From contig QYQA01000050.1 of NCBI GenBank assembly GCA_007280285.1, forward strand, positions 1 to 33,762: a stretch of DNA of 33,762 bases, read 5' to 3'. This document shows, one piece after another, positions 25,967-33,697 of this stretch. A program made the translations under genes and the position numbers. The stretch comes from Methylococcus sp. (GTDB taxonomy: Bacteria; Pseudomonadota; Gammaproteobacteria; Methylococcales; Methylococcaceae). How positions within the stretch are numbered: the first letter of the stretch is position 1; every line of letters begins with the position of its first letter. The notes below the pieces were generated by a model. The model saw nothing but the letters and a program-made list of their open reading frames with translations, did not search any database and had not been told where the DNA came from.

Positions 25967-27087
25967 AGTTGATTGCGAAGGTCGGTGGCTTCTTTAAGCA
26001 CGCTTTCAAGATCGTTCCCGAGCACGTTGAAGTGCCCCATTTTTCGGCCGGGCCTTGCCGAAGTCTTGCCGTAGAGGTGGAGCAGCACGTTGGGTTGCTC
26101 AAGCAAAATGGACCAGTCTGGGTCTTTGTCGCCCCAAAGGTCACCAAGAAGATTGATCATCACCACCGGGCTCAGCAGCTGAGTATCGCCGGGGGGTAGG
26201 CCACACAGCGTCCTGACCTGCTGTTCAAATTGACTGGTCAGCGTCGCATCGAGGCTGAAATGACCGCTGTTATGGGGTCTTGGCGCTATTTCATTGATGA
26301 TCAGTGTCTGGTCTTTGAGTAAGAAAAATTCAACCGCTAAAACGCCGACATAATCGAGCGCCTCGGCTACTTGCAAAGCCATCTCGGAAGCCCTTTGAGC
26401 GACTTTGTCTGAAACCCTGGCGGGGACCAGACTGATATCAAGGATGCCGCCCGCGTGCTGATTTTCAGCGATGGGAAAGGTGGTGACCAAGGACGGTGTG
26501 GTCCTTGCCACGATGACGGACAGTTCAAGCGCCAGTTCAAGTCGCTGTTCAAGAACACAGGGTTTCTCCCCCAAGGCGAAGAAAGCGTTGCTGACGTCTT
26601 CTTCACTCTCCACGCGGATTTGTCCCTTGCCGTCATAGCCAAGTTGAGCCAGCTTTAAAATGCCCGGCAGGAAGGGGGCTAGAGATTGATCAAGGTCAGC
26701 GAGGGTTTCGAGAGGGGCGAATGGCGCCACGGCAAGCCCCGCTCGTTGAATGAAGTTTTTTTCGCGGATTCTGTCCTGAGCAATGGACACCGCAGCAGCA
26801 GAAGGGGAGACCCGGACCGATTCGCCAAGTCGCTGAAATCCAAGCGCTGAGACATTCTCAAATTCGGTGGTGACAGCGCGGCAGGTCCCAGCCAGCTCAT
26901 CGAGCGCGGGGCTATGATCGTAGGGTGCACAAAGATGAACATCTGCCAAGGTTCCGGCAGGGCAGTCTTTGTCGGGTTCTAGAACCGTGACCCGGTAGCC
27001 CATACTGCGGGCTGCCATGGTGAACATGCGGCCCAATTGGCCACCGCCGATGATGCCGAGCATTGCTGGAGGAAGGATCGGTGTCAT
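25957..27087 (-). CDS. purK: 5-(carboxyamino)imidazole ribonucleotide synthase
   Basis: 376 aa from ATG 27087 (the track's 27090 is a GTG just before it). ATP-grasp enzyme converting AIR, ATP and bicarbonate to N5-CAIR in purine synthesis. Motifs: LGIIGGGQLGRMFTMAA at the N-terminus, KLAQLGYDGKGQIRV glycine-rich loop, and NEIAPRPHNSGHFSLDA in the ATP-grasp core. It follows purE by 26 bp, the same order as E. coli purEK. The last 10 bp overlap mutM on the opposite strand, so transcripts of the two convergent operons must overlap. Confidence 0.96.
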   Translation of the reverse strand: MTPILPPAMLGIIGGGQLGRMFTMAARSMGYRVTVLEPDKDCPAGTLADVHLCAPYDHSPALDELAGTCRAVTTEFENVSALGFQRLGESVRVSPSAAAVSIAQDRIREKNFIQRAGLAVAPFAPLETLADLDQSLAPFLPGILKLAQLGYDGKGQIRVESEEDVSNAFFALGEKPCVLEQRLELALELSVIVARTTPSLVTTFPIAENQHAGGILDISLVPARVSDKVAQRASEMALQVAEALDYVGVLAVEFFLLKDQTLIINEIAPRPHNSGHFSLDATLTSQFEQQVRTLCGLPPGDTQLLSPVVMINLLGDLWGDKDPDWSILLEQPNVLLHLYGKTSARPGRKMGHFNVLGNDLESVLKEATDLRNQLQC

Positions 27088-27113
27088 CACGAGCGCTCAA
27101 AGATAGGGAAAGA

Positions 27114-27602
27114 TCAGGGGACATCCGGCAGGGTGGCAGCAAGGACCTGTTGGGTCTGCTGTGTCCTAAAGTCGTCAAGTCGTTTGCGGATGGCGGTATC
27201 CCCGCCAGCAAGGAGGGCAGCCGCAAAGAGGGCGGCATTGACCGCACCCGCTTCGCCAATTGCAAAGGTCGCTACAGGAATTCCTTTTGGCATTTGAACG
27301 ATGGAAAAGAGAGAGTCTTTCCCTTTGAGGTATTTACTTGGAACCGGAACCCCTAGAATGGGGATGGGCGTTTTCGCCGCCAGCATCCCAGGAAGATGTG
27401 CAGCCCCTCCAGCGCCGGCGATAATGCAGGCAAGGCCCCGCTCTCTGGCAGTTTCAGCGTATTGGAAGAGCAGATCCGGGGTTCGGTGCGCCGAGACGAC
27501 CTTGGTTTCAAAGCCAATATCGAAAGCCTTCAGTAGTTGGGCAGCGTGCTGCATGACCTCCCAGTCATTGGTGCTGCCCATGACGATACCCACTTGTACC
27601 AT
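27114..27602 (-). CDS. purE: N5-CAIR mutase
   Basis: 162 aa from ATG 27602; this start gives [17 protein letters not shown], the normal PurE N-terminus, whereas the track adds 28 residues of unrelated sequence. [14 protein letters not shown] and [15 protein letters not shown] are signature active-site loops, and [15 protein letters not shown] closes the pocket. It moves the carboxylate of N5-CAIR to C4, making CAIR. First gene of purE-purK; divergent from ubiG across 126 bp. Confidence 0.96.
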   Translation of the reverse strand: MVQVGIVMGSTNDWEVMQHAAQLLKAFDIGFETKVVSAHRTPDLLFQYAETARERGLACIIAGAGGAAHLPGMLAAKTPIPILGVPVPSKYLKGKDSLFSIVQMPKGIPVATFAIGEAGAVNAALFAAALLAGGDTAIRKRLDDFRTQQTQQVLAATLPDVP

Positions 27603-27728
27603 AGCTCTATCCGCTGAAAAATTGGGCATTTTACCGCAATGGCGCCAATAAAATGGCTGATGATGATCTTTCCGTCCTAAAAACACCGAGTTTAAGGTGA
27701 TTTAACCGCCGTTGAAGAGGATCCTATC

Positions 27729-28475
27729 GTGAACACTGAAAGCAGTATTGATCCCAAAGAAAAGGCTCATTTTGAAAAAATAGCCCGACTTTGGTGGGAA
27801 CCTCGGGGACCTTTTTGGCCACTTCATGCCATGAATGCTCTTAGGGTCCGTTACATCAGGGAGCAGCTGGTCTCTTATTACAAGAAGAGGGATGATGCCC
27901 TGAATCTTCCCTTCAAGGGTCTTCGTTGCCTCGATGTCGGCTGTGGTGGGGGGATTTTGAGTGAAGCGATTGCGCGTCTCGGTGGCGAGGTGATGGGGAT
28001 TGACGTGGTCCCAAAAAATATTAGCATTGCCAACAACCATGCCAAAGCATCGGGGCTTACTATCGCTTATGAAGTCACCACCGCGGAGGACCTTTTAGCG
28101 CGGGATGTGTCCTTCGACGTGGTGTTCAATCTCGAGGTGGTTGAACACGTGGCCCAACCTGAAGGATTTATGCAAAGTTGTGGAAGGCTCGTGCGTCCCG
28201 GCGGGATGATGGTGGTGGCAACATTGAATCGGACGGTGCTGTCCTACCTCGCGGCGATTATCGGGGCCGAAGTGATTTTACGCTGGCTTCCCCGCGGCAC
28301 GCATCACTGGCGGAAGTTTGTTTCGCCGCTAGAAATCGAGCGCTATTTGGGGTCAGAAGGCTTCACTGTGATCGCAACAACAGGGGTCTTTGTTAACCCT
28401 TTAACGCGTCGATTTAGCCTTATCAAAAGTACTGCTGTTAACTACATGATGGTCGCCTCGAAGGCCCCATCCTGA
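27729..28475 (+). CDS. ubiG: Ubiquinone biosynthesis O-methyltransferase
   Basis: 248 aa with GTG start (27729) and GAGG 8 nt before it. Class I SAM methyltransferase: N-terminal FEKIARLWWEPRGPFWPLH is typical of UbiG, motif I is LDVGCGGGILSE, then GIDVVPKNI and FDVVFNLEVVEHV. UbiG catalyses both O-methylations of the ubiquinone ring (hydroxylated intermediates), which points to a quinone-respiring proteobacterium. Appears monocistronic, convergent with the SRPBCC gene after 14 bp. Confidence 0.96.
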   Translation: MNTESSIDPKEKAHFEKIARLWWEPRGPFWPLHAMNALRVRYIREQLVSYYKKRDDALNLPFKGLRCLDVGCGGGILSEAIARLGGEVMGIDVVPKNISIANNHAKASGLTIAYEVTTAEDLLARDVSFDVVFNLEVVEHVAQPEGFMQSCGRLVRPGGMMVVATLNRTVLSYLAAIIGAEVILRWLPRGTHHWRKFVSPLEIERYLGSEGFTVIATTGVFVNPLTRRFSLIKSTAVNYMMVASKAPS

Positions 28476-28489
28476 TAAGGCCTCAGACC

Positions 28490-28957
28490 TTATGAATGGC
28501 CGCTGGGCCATCGCTGCTGAATGAACGAGGCCCGGTAATCAAAGATCCTTGTGAGGCGTTGCTTGATGAAAAGCGCGTGGACGATCTCCCCAAGGGGGCC
28601 CCAGGGCATCACATAATGAACGGTATCGATCATTTCAATACCGCCTTCAACGGGTTCAAACCGGTGTTCGTGAAACCAGAATCGAAAAGGCCCCATTCGC
28701 TGTTCGTCAACAAATTGACGCTGCGGTATCACGTGTTTGATTTCGGTGACCCAGGTCATGGGAATCCCTCCAACGGCAGCGATTCGGTAGGCGATGATCA
28801 GTCCATTACAGAGGTCATCAGGGACGGCTGAGAGGATTCTGAAGTGAAGAAAATCGGGGGTAATGACCTCAAGATTTCTGGGGGTTGAAAAGAACGACCA
28901 GGCCTGTTCGAGGCTCAAGGGGATGAACTGCCGGCGGTGCAATTGATGAGGTGCCAT
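28490..28957 (-). CDS. SRPBCC (START-like) ligand-binding protein
   Basis: 155 aa. The opening HQLHRRQFIPLSLEQAWSFF, then TPRNLEVITPDFLHFRIL and VTEIKHVIPQRQFVDEQRMGPFRFW, follow the pattern of the small COG4276/SRPBCC family, a helix-grip fold with a hydrophobic cavity. No enzymatic activity can be inferred. The family often neighbours photolyase and related light-response genes; here a photolyase lies nearby, divergently. No strong ribosome-binding site precedes ATG 28957. Confidence 0.82.
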   Translation of the reverse strand: MAPHQLHRRQFIPLSLEQAWSFFSTPRNLEVITPDFLHFRILSAVPDDLCNGLIIAYRIAAVGGIPMTWVTEIKHVIPQRQFVDEQRMGPFRFWFHEHRFEPVEGGIEMIDTVHYVMPWGPLGEIVHALFIKQRLTRIFDYRASFIQQRWPSGHS

Positions 28958-29109
28958 AGGGGAGGGCGGTGAAGGGTGGGATACGCCCTTTCATTGTAAC
29001 GATCTTCGGGCTTTTTGCCGTGCTCTCTTTTTTTGTGCGGCATCGAACCGAAGTGACGGTGTCCCCTCTAAGAACGTGGTGCCCCCTTTTTAATCAGGAG
29101 ATTTTTTCA

Positions 29110-29505
29110 ATGTCCTCACCCCTTTTGACTGTTCTTTATGACGGGGGTTGCCCCATGTGTAGTCGAGAGATCCTCCACTACCAGCGGATCGCTGGAGATC
29201 GCCCTATTCGTTGGCTGGATGTGACTCAGGAGGCCACCGATATCACCCCCTACGGCCTTACCGTTGAAGCAGCGCTTCGCTCTTTTCATGTGATCCCTGT
29301 ATCAGGCCCGATGAAGGCTGGTGCCAGCGCTTTTGTGACCCTGTGGTCGGCATTACCTTATTACCGCTGGTTGGCCAAAGTGATTCTAGCAACGGGCACG
29401 TTGCCATGGCTTGAAGGGATTTATGTTCGCTTTGCTGCATGGCATTTCAAGCGCCGTTGCGCCACAGGGACTTGTGGGCTCCCGCCGTCCACTGAGGGTC
29501 CGTGA
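29110..29505 (+). CDS. DCC-family thiol-disulfide oxidoreductase (DUF393)
   Basis: 131 aa from ATG 29110, preceded by CAGGAG at 9 nt; the track's GTG 28969 adds 47 unrelated residues. The thioredoxin-like motif is TVLYDGGCPMCSREI, with CxxC in the DGxCPxC form that defines DUF393, followed by RWLDVT and AFVTLWSALPYYRWLAK. It probably handles thiol/disulfide exchange, but a specific partner is unknown. Its TGA overlaps the GTG start of the photolyase gene, so the two are translationally coupled. Confidence 0.88.
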   Translation: MSSPLLTVLYDGGCPMCSREILHYQRIAGDRPIRWLDVTQEATDITPYGLTVEAALRSFHVIPVSGPMKAGASAFVTLWSALPYYRWLAKVILATGTLPWLEGIYVRFAAWHFKRRCATGTCGLPPSTEGP

Positions 29506-30938
29506 CGGTTGCCATCGTCTGGTTCCGTAAGGATCTTCGGTTAGCTGATCAGCCCGCACTCGCCAAAGCCTTGGACACCAGTCAACAGCTGGTCCCGCTT
29601 TACATTGACGATTGGGCAGAAGACAACCCCTGGGCGATGGGGAGCGCGAGTCGCTGGTGGCTCCATCAGAGCTTAAAGGCCCTCGACGACGCGCTTTTAG
29701 CGCTGGGTTCGCGGTTGATTATCAGACGGGGGCAGCCTTTGGAGGTGCTTGAAGAGATCATCCGCGAAACGGGTGCGACCCGGGTCTTCTGGAATCGACT
29801 TTATACCCCTTATGAGATGGCGCGGGATCGCCTGATCAAGGCCACATTAAGTGCAAAAGAAGTCGAGGTTCTCAGCTTCAATAGCGCCCTCTTGTATGAG
29901 CCTTGGGAGATCGCGCGACCTCAAGGGGGGCCTTACAAGGTATTTACCCCGTTCTGGAAGGCGGTCATAGCCAAAGGCCTTCATGGTTTTACCGAGCCGG
30001 CCCCAGATCATCTTCCGAAGGTGCTTTCATCCATAGCTACCGAGCCTTTGTCGTCTCTCAAGTTGTTGCCGAAGATAGGGTGGGATCAGGGCTTTTATCC
30101 AAGGTGGCCGGTAGGGGAGCAGGCCGCTATGAGGCGGTTGACGACCTTTATCAAGGGCGCTGTCAGTGGTTATCAGGCCGGACGGAATGTTCCCTCTGTG
30201 GAAGGAACGTCGCGGCTCTCACCCCATCTTCACTTTGGCGAAATTTCACCTCGGCAGATCATTGAGATGCTCTCACAGGGGCCCTTGTCGTTGCATCAAG
30301 GGCCCCTCTGCTTTCAGCGTGAGGTCGGTTGGCGGGAGTTTGGCATTCATCTGCTCTATCATTTTCCAGAGACTTCTGATCAGCCACTTGATCAACGATT
30401 CAATGGGTTTCCCTGGCGCGAGGATGACCAGGGCCTGCAGCTGAAGGCTTGGCAACGAGGCCAAACCGGTTTTCCGATCGTCGATGCCGGGATGCGAGAA
30501 CTCTGGCACACCGGCTGGATGCATAACCGCGTTCGAATGATCGTCGCATCACTCCTTTGTAAGAACTTGCTCATCGACTGGCGTCAAGGTGCCCATTGGT
30601 TTTGGGATACGCTGGTGGATGCGGATCTTGCGAGCAATAGCCTTGGTTGGCAGTGGACCGCCGGCTGCGGCGCCGATGCCGCGCCCTATTTTAGGATTTT
30701 CAATCCGATTCTACAGGGTGAGAAGTTTGATCCTGAAGGCCGCTATGTCAGGACGTGGTGCCCGGAGCTTAAAGGACTCCCCGATCGATTTATTCATAAA
30801 CCCTGGGAGGCGCCTTCAGAGATTCTCGAGGGTGCCGGCGTGTTACTCGGTACGCACTATCCAAGGCCGGTGGTTGATCTCAAGGGAAGCCGGGAGGCCG
30901 CGCTCAAAGCGTTTTCAACGATCAAGAACCTCTTGTAG
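29502..30938 (+). CDS. phrB: Deoxyribodipyrimidine photolyase (class I CPD-type)
   Basis: 478 aa (E. coli PhrB 472). N-terminal antenna-binding Rossmann domain starts AIVWFRKDLRLADQPAL; the C-terminal FAD domain has SRLSPHLHFGEISPRQ, HTGWMHNRVRMIVASLL, and NSLGWQWTAGCGADAAPYFR, the FAD/substrate core. It repairs UV-induced cyclobutane pyrimidine dimers with blue light energy. The GTG start at 29502 overlaps the DUF393 stop (GTGA). It ends 6 bp before the convergent lipoprotein gene. A cryptochrome role cannot be excluded from sequence, but the motifs favour photolyase. Confidence 0.94.
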   Translation: MTVAIVWFRKDLRLADQPALAKALDTSQQLVPLYIDDWAEDNPWAMGSASRWWLHQSLKALDDALLALGSRLIIRRGQPLEVLEEIIRETGATRVFWNRLYTPYEMARDRLIKATLSAKEVEVLSFNSALLYEPWEIARPQGGPYKVFTPFWKAVIAKGLHGFTEPAPDHLPKVLSSIATEPLSSLKLLPKIGWDQGFYPRWPVGEQAAMRRLTTFIKGAVSGYQAGRNVPSVEGTSRLSPHLHFGEISPRQIIEMLSQGPLSLHQGPLCFQREVGWREFGIHLLYHFPETSDQPLDQRFNGFPWREDDQGLQLKAWQRGQTGFPIVDAGMRELWHTGWMHNRVRMIVASLLCKNLLIDWRQGAHWFWDTLVDADLASNSLGWQWTAGCGADAAPYFRIFNPILQGEKFDPEGRYVRTWCPELKGLPDRFIHKPWEAPSEILEGAGVLLGTHYPRPVVDLKGSREAALKAFSTIKNLL

Positions 30939-30944
30939 CAGCGG

Positions 30945-31589
30945 TTAACGGCGCCTCGATCCTCTGATGATCGTGCTCGGACGGGCAGCAGGCGAGATGT
31001 CGATCGCTGTGGCTTCAACAAATCGGGCCACCACGGTGTCTCCTGGCTTGATCTCATTGAAGCGGGCCAGATCCGGCCTCCCCGTGACTTCGACACGTTT
31101 TCCGGCAGGCCCTTTGAGGCCGACGGCCCGAGTGCCAAGATCAACTGACGTCACCACCCCCTGAAACTCGTAAGGTCGAAGGATGGCTGTTCCTGGCTTC
31201 GTTCCTTTTGGGGCTTTTTTGATCTCTTGGATCTCAGGCCACAAGGGTTTTCCGGTCGGGGTGACGGGGAACACCTCAACCAGGGTCTTGAAACGAGCCT
31301 TAATCGTATCGCCGACGCCGATGTCATCAAAATTTCTAACTTCGTTAGCCACTTTGATTTTTGCGACCTTTTCATCGGGAAATTTAAGGGTCAGGATCCG
31401 GTTCTTCCGGCTGATCGCCTGAACCCTGGCGCTCAGACGCTGATCACGATCTTCTGGGCTGGACGTAGAGGCACTGTCTTCTGGAAGACGGGTCTTCAAG
31501 GTGGATTTTGATTTCGAAGCACAACCGGCGCCAAGGCAAAGGGTCAGCAACAAGGTCAGGCCACCATAGAGTGGATATCTTCGACGCAT
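30945..31589 (-). CDS. Putative lipoprotein
   Basis: 214 aa from ATG 31589, chosen because it gives a lipoprotein signal (MRRRYPLYGGLTLLLTLC, lipobox LGAGC); the track's start adds 34 residues without signal character. After a Ser/Thr/Lys-rich linker come two similar beta-rich segments: VQAISRKNRILTLKFPDEK with GVGDTIKARF, and VTSVDLGTRAVGLKGPAGK with KPGDTVVARFVEA. This looks like an internal duplication of a small beta-barrel unit. The family is not recognised and no enzyme motif is seen. Confidence 0.75.
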   Translation of the reverse strand: MRRRYPLYGGLTLLLTLCLGAGCASKSKSTLKTRLPEDSASTSSPEDRDQRLSARVQAISRKNRILTLKFPDEKVAKIKVANEVRNFDDIGVGDTIKARFKTLVEVFPVTPTGKPLWPEIQEIKKAPKGTKPGTAILRPYEFQGVVTSVDLGTRAVGLKGPAGKRVEVTGRPDLARFNEIKPGDTVVARFVEATAIDISPAARPSTIIRGSRRR

Positions 31590-31623
31590 AGGTTCTGTGG
31601 CCCTGTGTGGATGCAGCTTTTTT

Positions 31624-31651
31624 GCAGTTTGCCCAAAGATAGGCGAACTGC
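31624..31651. repeat. Hairpin upstream of the lipoprotein gene
   Basis: GCAGTTTGCC and GGCGAACTGC pair over 10 bp with one G-T mismatch and an 8-nt loop. It lies between the wbuC-like gene and the lipoprotein start, 35 bp upstream of the latter. On the minus strand the hairpin is followed by A residues, so it is not an intrinsic terminator. Confidence 0.4.
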
Positions 31652-31712
31652 GCGTGACAGGAGTGTAGCAAGCCCCCGTAATTCTTGCCAAATGGAGCTT
31701 AGGTGAGGGAGC

Positions 31713-32207
31713 TCAAAACGGCCGGGTAGGGACTTGATCGCCGGGTTCAGCTTGAAGGATCCACGCCATGAAGGCAGCGACAAAAGGGTCACCTTCAGCG
31801 GGCGCCCATGGCGCAAGATCCTCCGGATCTAGGGGCCGATAGGGGCCTTCCTTGATTTCAAACATCATCGTCCCGCGCTCATGGCTGACCACGGTATGCA
31901 ACGTTCTTGGTGGAATTTCAAAGGCAAGGGGCCCTTTTGAAGGCGATAAGGTCACCCGCTCGGTGACGGTGCCCTCTTCACTGAACAGCACAATGGAGAA
32001 TGCCCCATGGGTCGCTAGCATGAGTTCCCAGCCATTATCCCGGTTATGTCGGTGGGGGCGGATGTAAGTCCCAGGCTCCATGGCGTTAAACAGACGTTGA
32101 ACGGCCGCCTCAAGATTTGGGTGGAGGTTGAGGTTCTTGCGGAGACGGGGGCTCTCGTGGGCCTCAAGGGCCAATTGTTTAAGGCGATCTTGATCAATGA
32201 CGGGCAT
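31713..32207 (-). CDS. WbuC-family cupin metalloprotein
   Basis: 164 aa. WbuC-type protein: N-terminal helical part with SPRLRKNLNLHPN, then the cupin motif YIRPHRHNRDNGWELMLATHG supplying metal-binding histidines, and FEIPPRTLHTVVSHERG with the second histidine. These proteins are found in and outside O-antigen clusters; enzymatic activity is not established. Here no O-antigen cluster is adjacent, although the window does carry GDP-mannose genes 20 kb away. The start ATG 32207 has no clear ribosome-binding site; TATAAA about 22 nt upstream on the minus strand could be a -10 box. Confidence 0.85.
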   Translation of the reverse strand: MPVIDQDRLKQLALEAHESPRLRKNLNLHPNLEAAVQRLFNAMEPGTYIRPHRHNRDNGWELMLATHGAFSIVLFSEEGTVTERVTLSPSKGPLAFEIPPRTLHTVVSHERGTMMFEIKEGPYRPLDPEDLAPWAPAEGDPFVAAFMAWILQAEPGDQVPTRPF

Positions 32208-32422
32208 GGCTATAACGATAATGCGACTTTATATCTTGGATGGTTTGAGCCAAGGTGGCGGCAAGGATGGGCCCGCTTGCCTTCTTGAGGCATGGATGAG
32301 TGAACTACCCCTCATGAATCCGGTCTTAAAAGCGGTTCTTCTTCTTTTTTTGACCCGTCAACTGGCGGGTCTTTTTTTCTGTGACAGGCTCGACATGGGT
32401 GCACTGCGCGCTGATAGGCAGG
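32208..32422. other. Intergenic region wbuC-ccp
   Basis: No credible protein gene; a 99-aa ORF (32197-32496) reads straight through the terminator hairpin and has no recognisable features. The region holds the orphan terminator and leads into the ccp promoter. A faint plus-strand promoter (TTGATC, 15 bp, TATAAC near 32188-32214) could start a small RNA. Confidence 0.4.
32352..32378 (+). terminator. Orphan plus-strand intrinsic terminator
   Basis: GACCCG-TC-AACT-GG-CGGGTC forms an 8-bp stem (including one U-G pair) with a 4-nt loop, followed by seven T. On the minus strand the stem is followed by A residues, so it works only on the plus strand. The nearest upstream plus-strand gene is phrB, 1.4 kb away with two minus-strand genes between. 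A short untranslated plus-strand transcript is therefore implied in 32208-32351. Confidence 0.75.
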
Positions 32423-32451
32423 TTGCAAAGAGTCAGTTGTTTCTCTATAAG
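32423..32451 (+). promoter_or_regulatory. Putative sigma-70 promoter of ccp
   Basis: TTGCAA (32423-32428), exactly 17 bp, then TATAAG (32446-32451): 4 of 6 and 5 of 6 matches to the sigma-70 consensus with ideal spacing. Predicted start site near 32458, about 70 nt before the ccp ATG. Confidence 0.6.
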
Positions 32452-32526
32452 GTTCAGCCTAACACGCCCGTGTCGAAAAAAGATTCTAAACCCTGATCAC
32501 TGACTTTTTTGAGGAGGACTTTCGGA

Positions 32527-33564
32527 ATGCTCGAATTGAACCGTTTGATCGGTGCGTTGGCCCTTGGGGCCTTATCGCTATCGGCCCAGGCTGTAGAATG
32601 GCAGGCACTGCCGATGAAAGCCCCTGAGCCGCCTAATAACCCTTCCACCCCGGCCAAGGTTGAACTCGGAAAGATGCTCTATCACGAGGTTCGCATCTCC
32701 TCGAATGGCGTCCTTTCCTGTAATTCTTGCCATAACGTCATGGGGGGCGGTGATGACAACCGCGCAGGATCCATCGGCGTCAAGAATCAAGTTGGTGGTC
32801 GGAGTGCCCCAACGGTATGGAATTCGGCCTTCAGTTCGGTTCAGTTTTGGGATGGGCGTGCGCCCAGTCTTGAAGAACAAGCCAAAGGCCCGGTGACCAA
32901 TCCGAGTGAAATGGGCATGAAAAGCTGGGATGAAGTGGTGGCGCGCCTGAAAGCCATGCCCGAATATGCCACGGCCTTTGCATTGGCCTTTGGTTCTGAA
33001 GACAGTGTGACCGCTGACCATGCGGCGAAGGCGATCGCGGCCTATGAAAGGACCTTGATTACCCCAAACAGTGCCTATGATAAGTACGTTAAGGGCGATA
33101 AATCGGCGCTTAATGAGCAACAGGTTAGCGGCATGGCGACGTTTGCTGAAGTGGGCTGTGTTGGCTGTCATTCAGGTGCTGCATTCAATGGCCCAGCACT
33201 TCCAGAAGGCACCGGGTTCTACCAGAAATTCCCGGCCATAGACAATGGTGTATTTGAAGCCAAATACGGCTTCTCGGCCGATTTAGGGCGTTATGAGGCC
33301 ACGAAGGATCAGGCTGACAAGCATTTGTTTAAAGTGCCTACCCTCCGCAACATTGCGTTGACCGCTCCCTATTTCCACAACGGTAAAGTGACGACCTTAG
33401 AAGAGGCCGTGAAGGTGATGGGTAAGTTGCAGCTCAATAAGGATCTAACGGAGTCTCAAGTCGCGGATATCGCTGCCTTCTTGAATAGCCTCACCGGCGA
33501 ATTTCCAAAGATCGAGATGCCACGGCTTCCAGCTTATGCCAACAAGGCCTTCCCGGCCGAGTAA
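32527..33564 (+). CDS. ccp: Diheme cytochrome c peroxidase
   Basis: 345 aa from ATG 32527, chosen because GAGGAGG lies 9 nt upstream and a signal peptide (LIGALALGALSLSAQA) follows immediately; the track's TTG 32509 lies in the ribosome-binding site. Two heme c motifs, CNSCH (65-69) and CVGCH (211-215), fit the bacterial CCP/MauG family. RSAPTVWNSAFSSVQFWDGR, GPVTNPSEMGM and FKVPTLRNIALTAPYFHNG are typical CCP segments. It reduces hydrogen peroxide in the periplasm using electrons from cytochrome c. Monocistronic, with its own promoter and a long hairpin downstream. Confidence 0.96.
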   Translation: MLELNRLIGALALGALSLSAQAVEWQALPMKAPEPPNNPSTPAKVELGKMLYHEVRISSNGVLSCNSCHNVMGGGDDNRAGSIGVKNQVGGRSAPTVWNSAFSSVQFWDGRAPSLEEQAKGPVTNPSEMGMKSWDEVVARLKAMPEYATAFALAFGSEDSVTADHAAKAIAAYERTLITPNSAYDKYVKGDKSALNEQQVSGMATFAEVGCVGCHSGAAFNGPALPEGTGFYQKFPAIDNGVFEAKYGFSADLGRYEATKDQADKHLFKVPTLRNIALTAPYFHNGKVTTLEEAVKVMGKLQLNKDLTESQVADIAAFLNSLTGEFPKIEMPRLPAYANKAFPAE

Positions 33565-33583
33565 AAGGTAAGCCCTGTCGGTC

Positions 33584-33615
33584 CCTTGAAAGCCAGCATC
33601 TGCTGGCTTTCAAGG
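33584..33615 (+). terminator. Perfect 15-bp hairpin after ccp
   Basis: CCTTGAAAGCCAGCA-TC-TGCTGGCTTTCAAGG is a perfect 15-bp inverted repeat 20 bp after the ccp stop. In RNA the loop would open to about 4 nt. No T-run follows (GTTTAAGGGG), so it may protect the ccp mRNA 3' end or mark the border of the following mobile element rather than act as a standard terminator. Confidence 0.6.
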
Positions 33616-33642
33616 TTTAAGGGGTAAGTAACTGTTGCTTGT

Positions 33643-33697
33643 AATCTCTGAAAACCTTTGCTAATCTTTGATTATGGAAAAGCGATTAACAAAGATT
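33643..33697. repeat. Repeated AATCTYTG sites flanking the recombinase start
   Basis: AATCTCTG (33643-33650) and AATCTTTG (33663-33670) are direct copies 20 bp apart, and CAAAGATT (33690-33697) is an inverted copy across the start codon. Spaced short repeats at this place could be binding sites of the protein encoded next, for transposition or autoregulation. Three 8-mers is modest evidence. Confidence 0.4.

Noticed and set aside
32197-32496. 99-aa plus-strand ORF
   Set aside because: Reads through a clear terminator hairpin and the ccp promoter; no ribosome-binding site.
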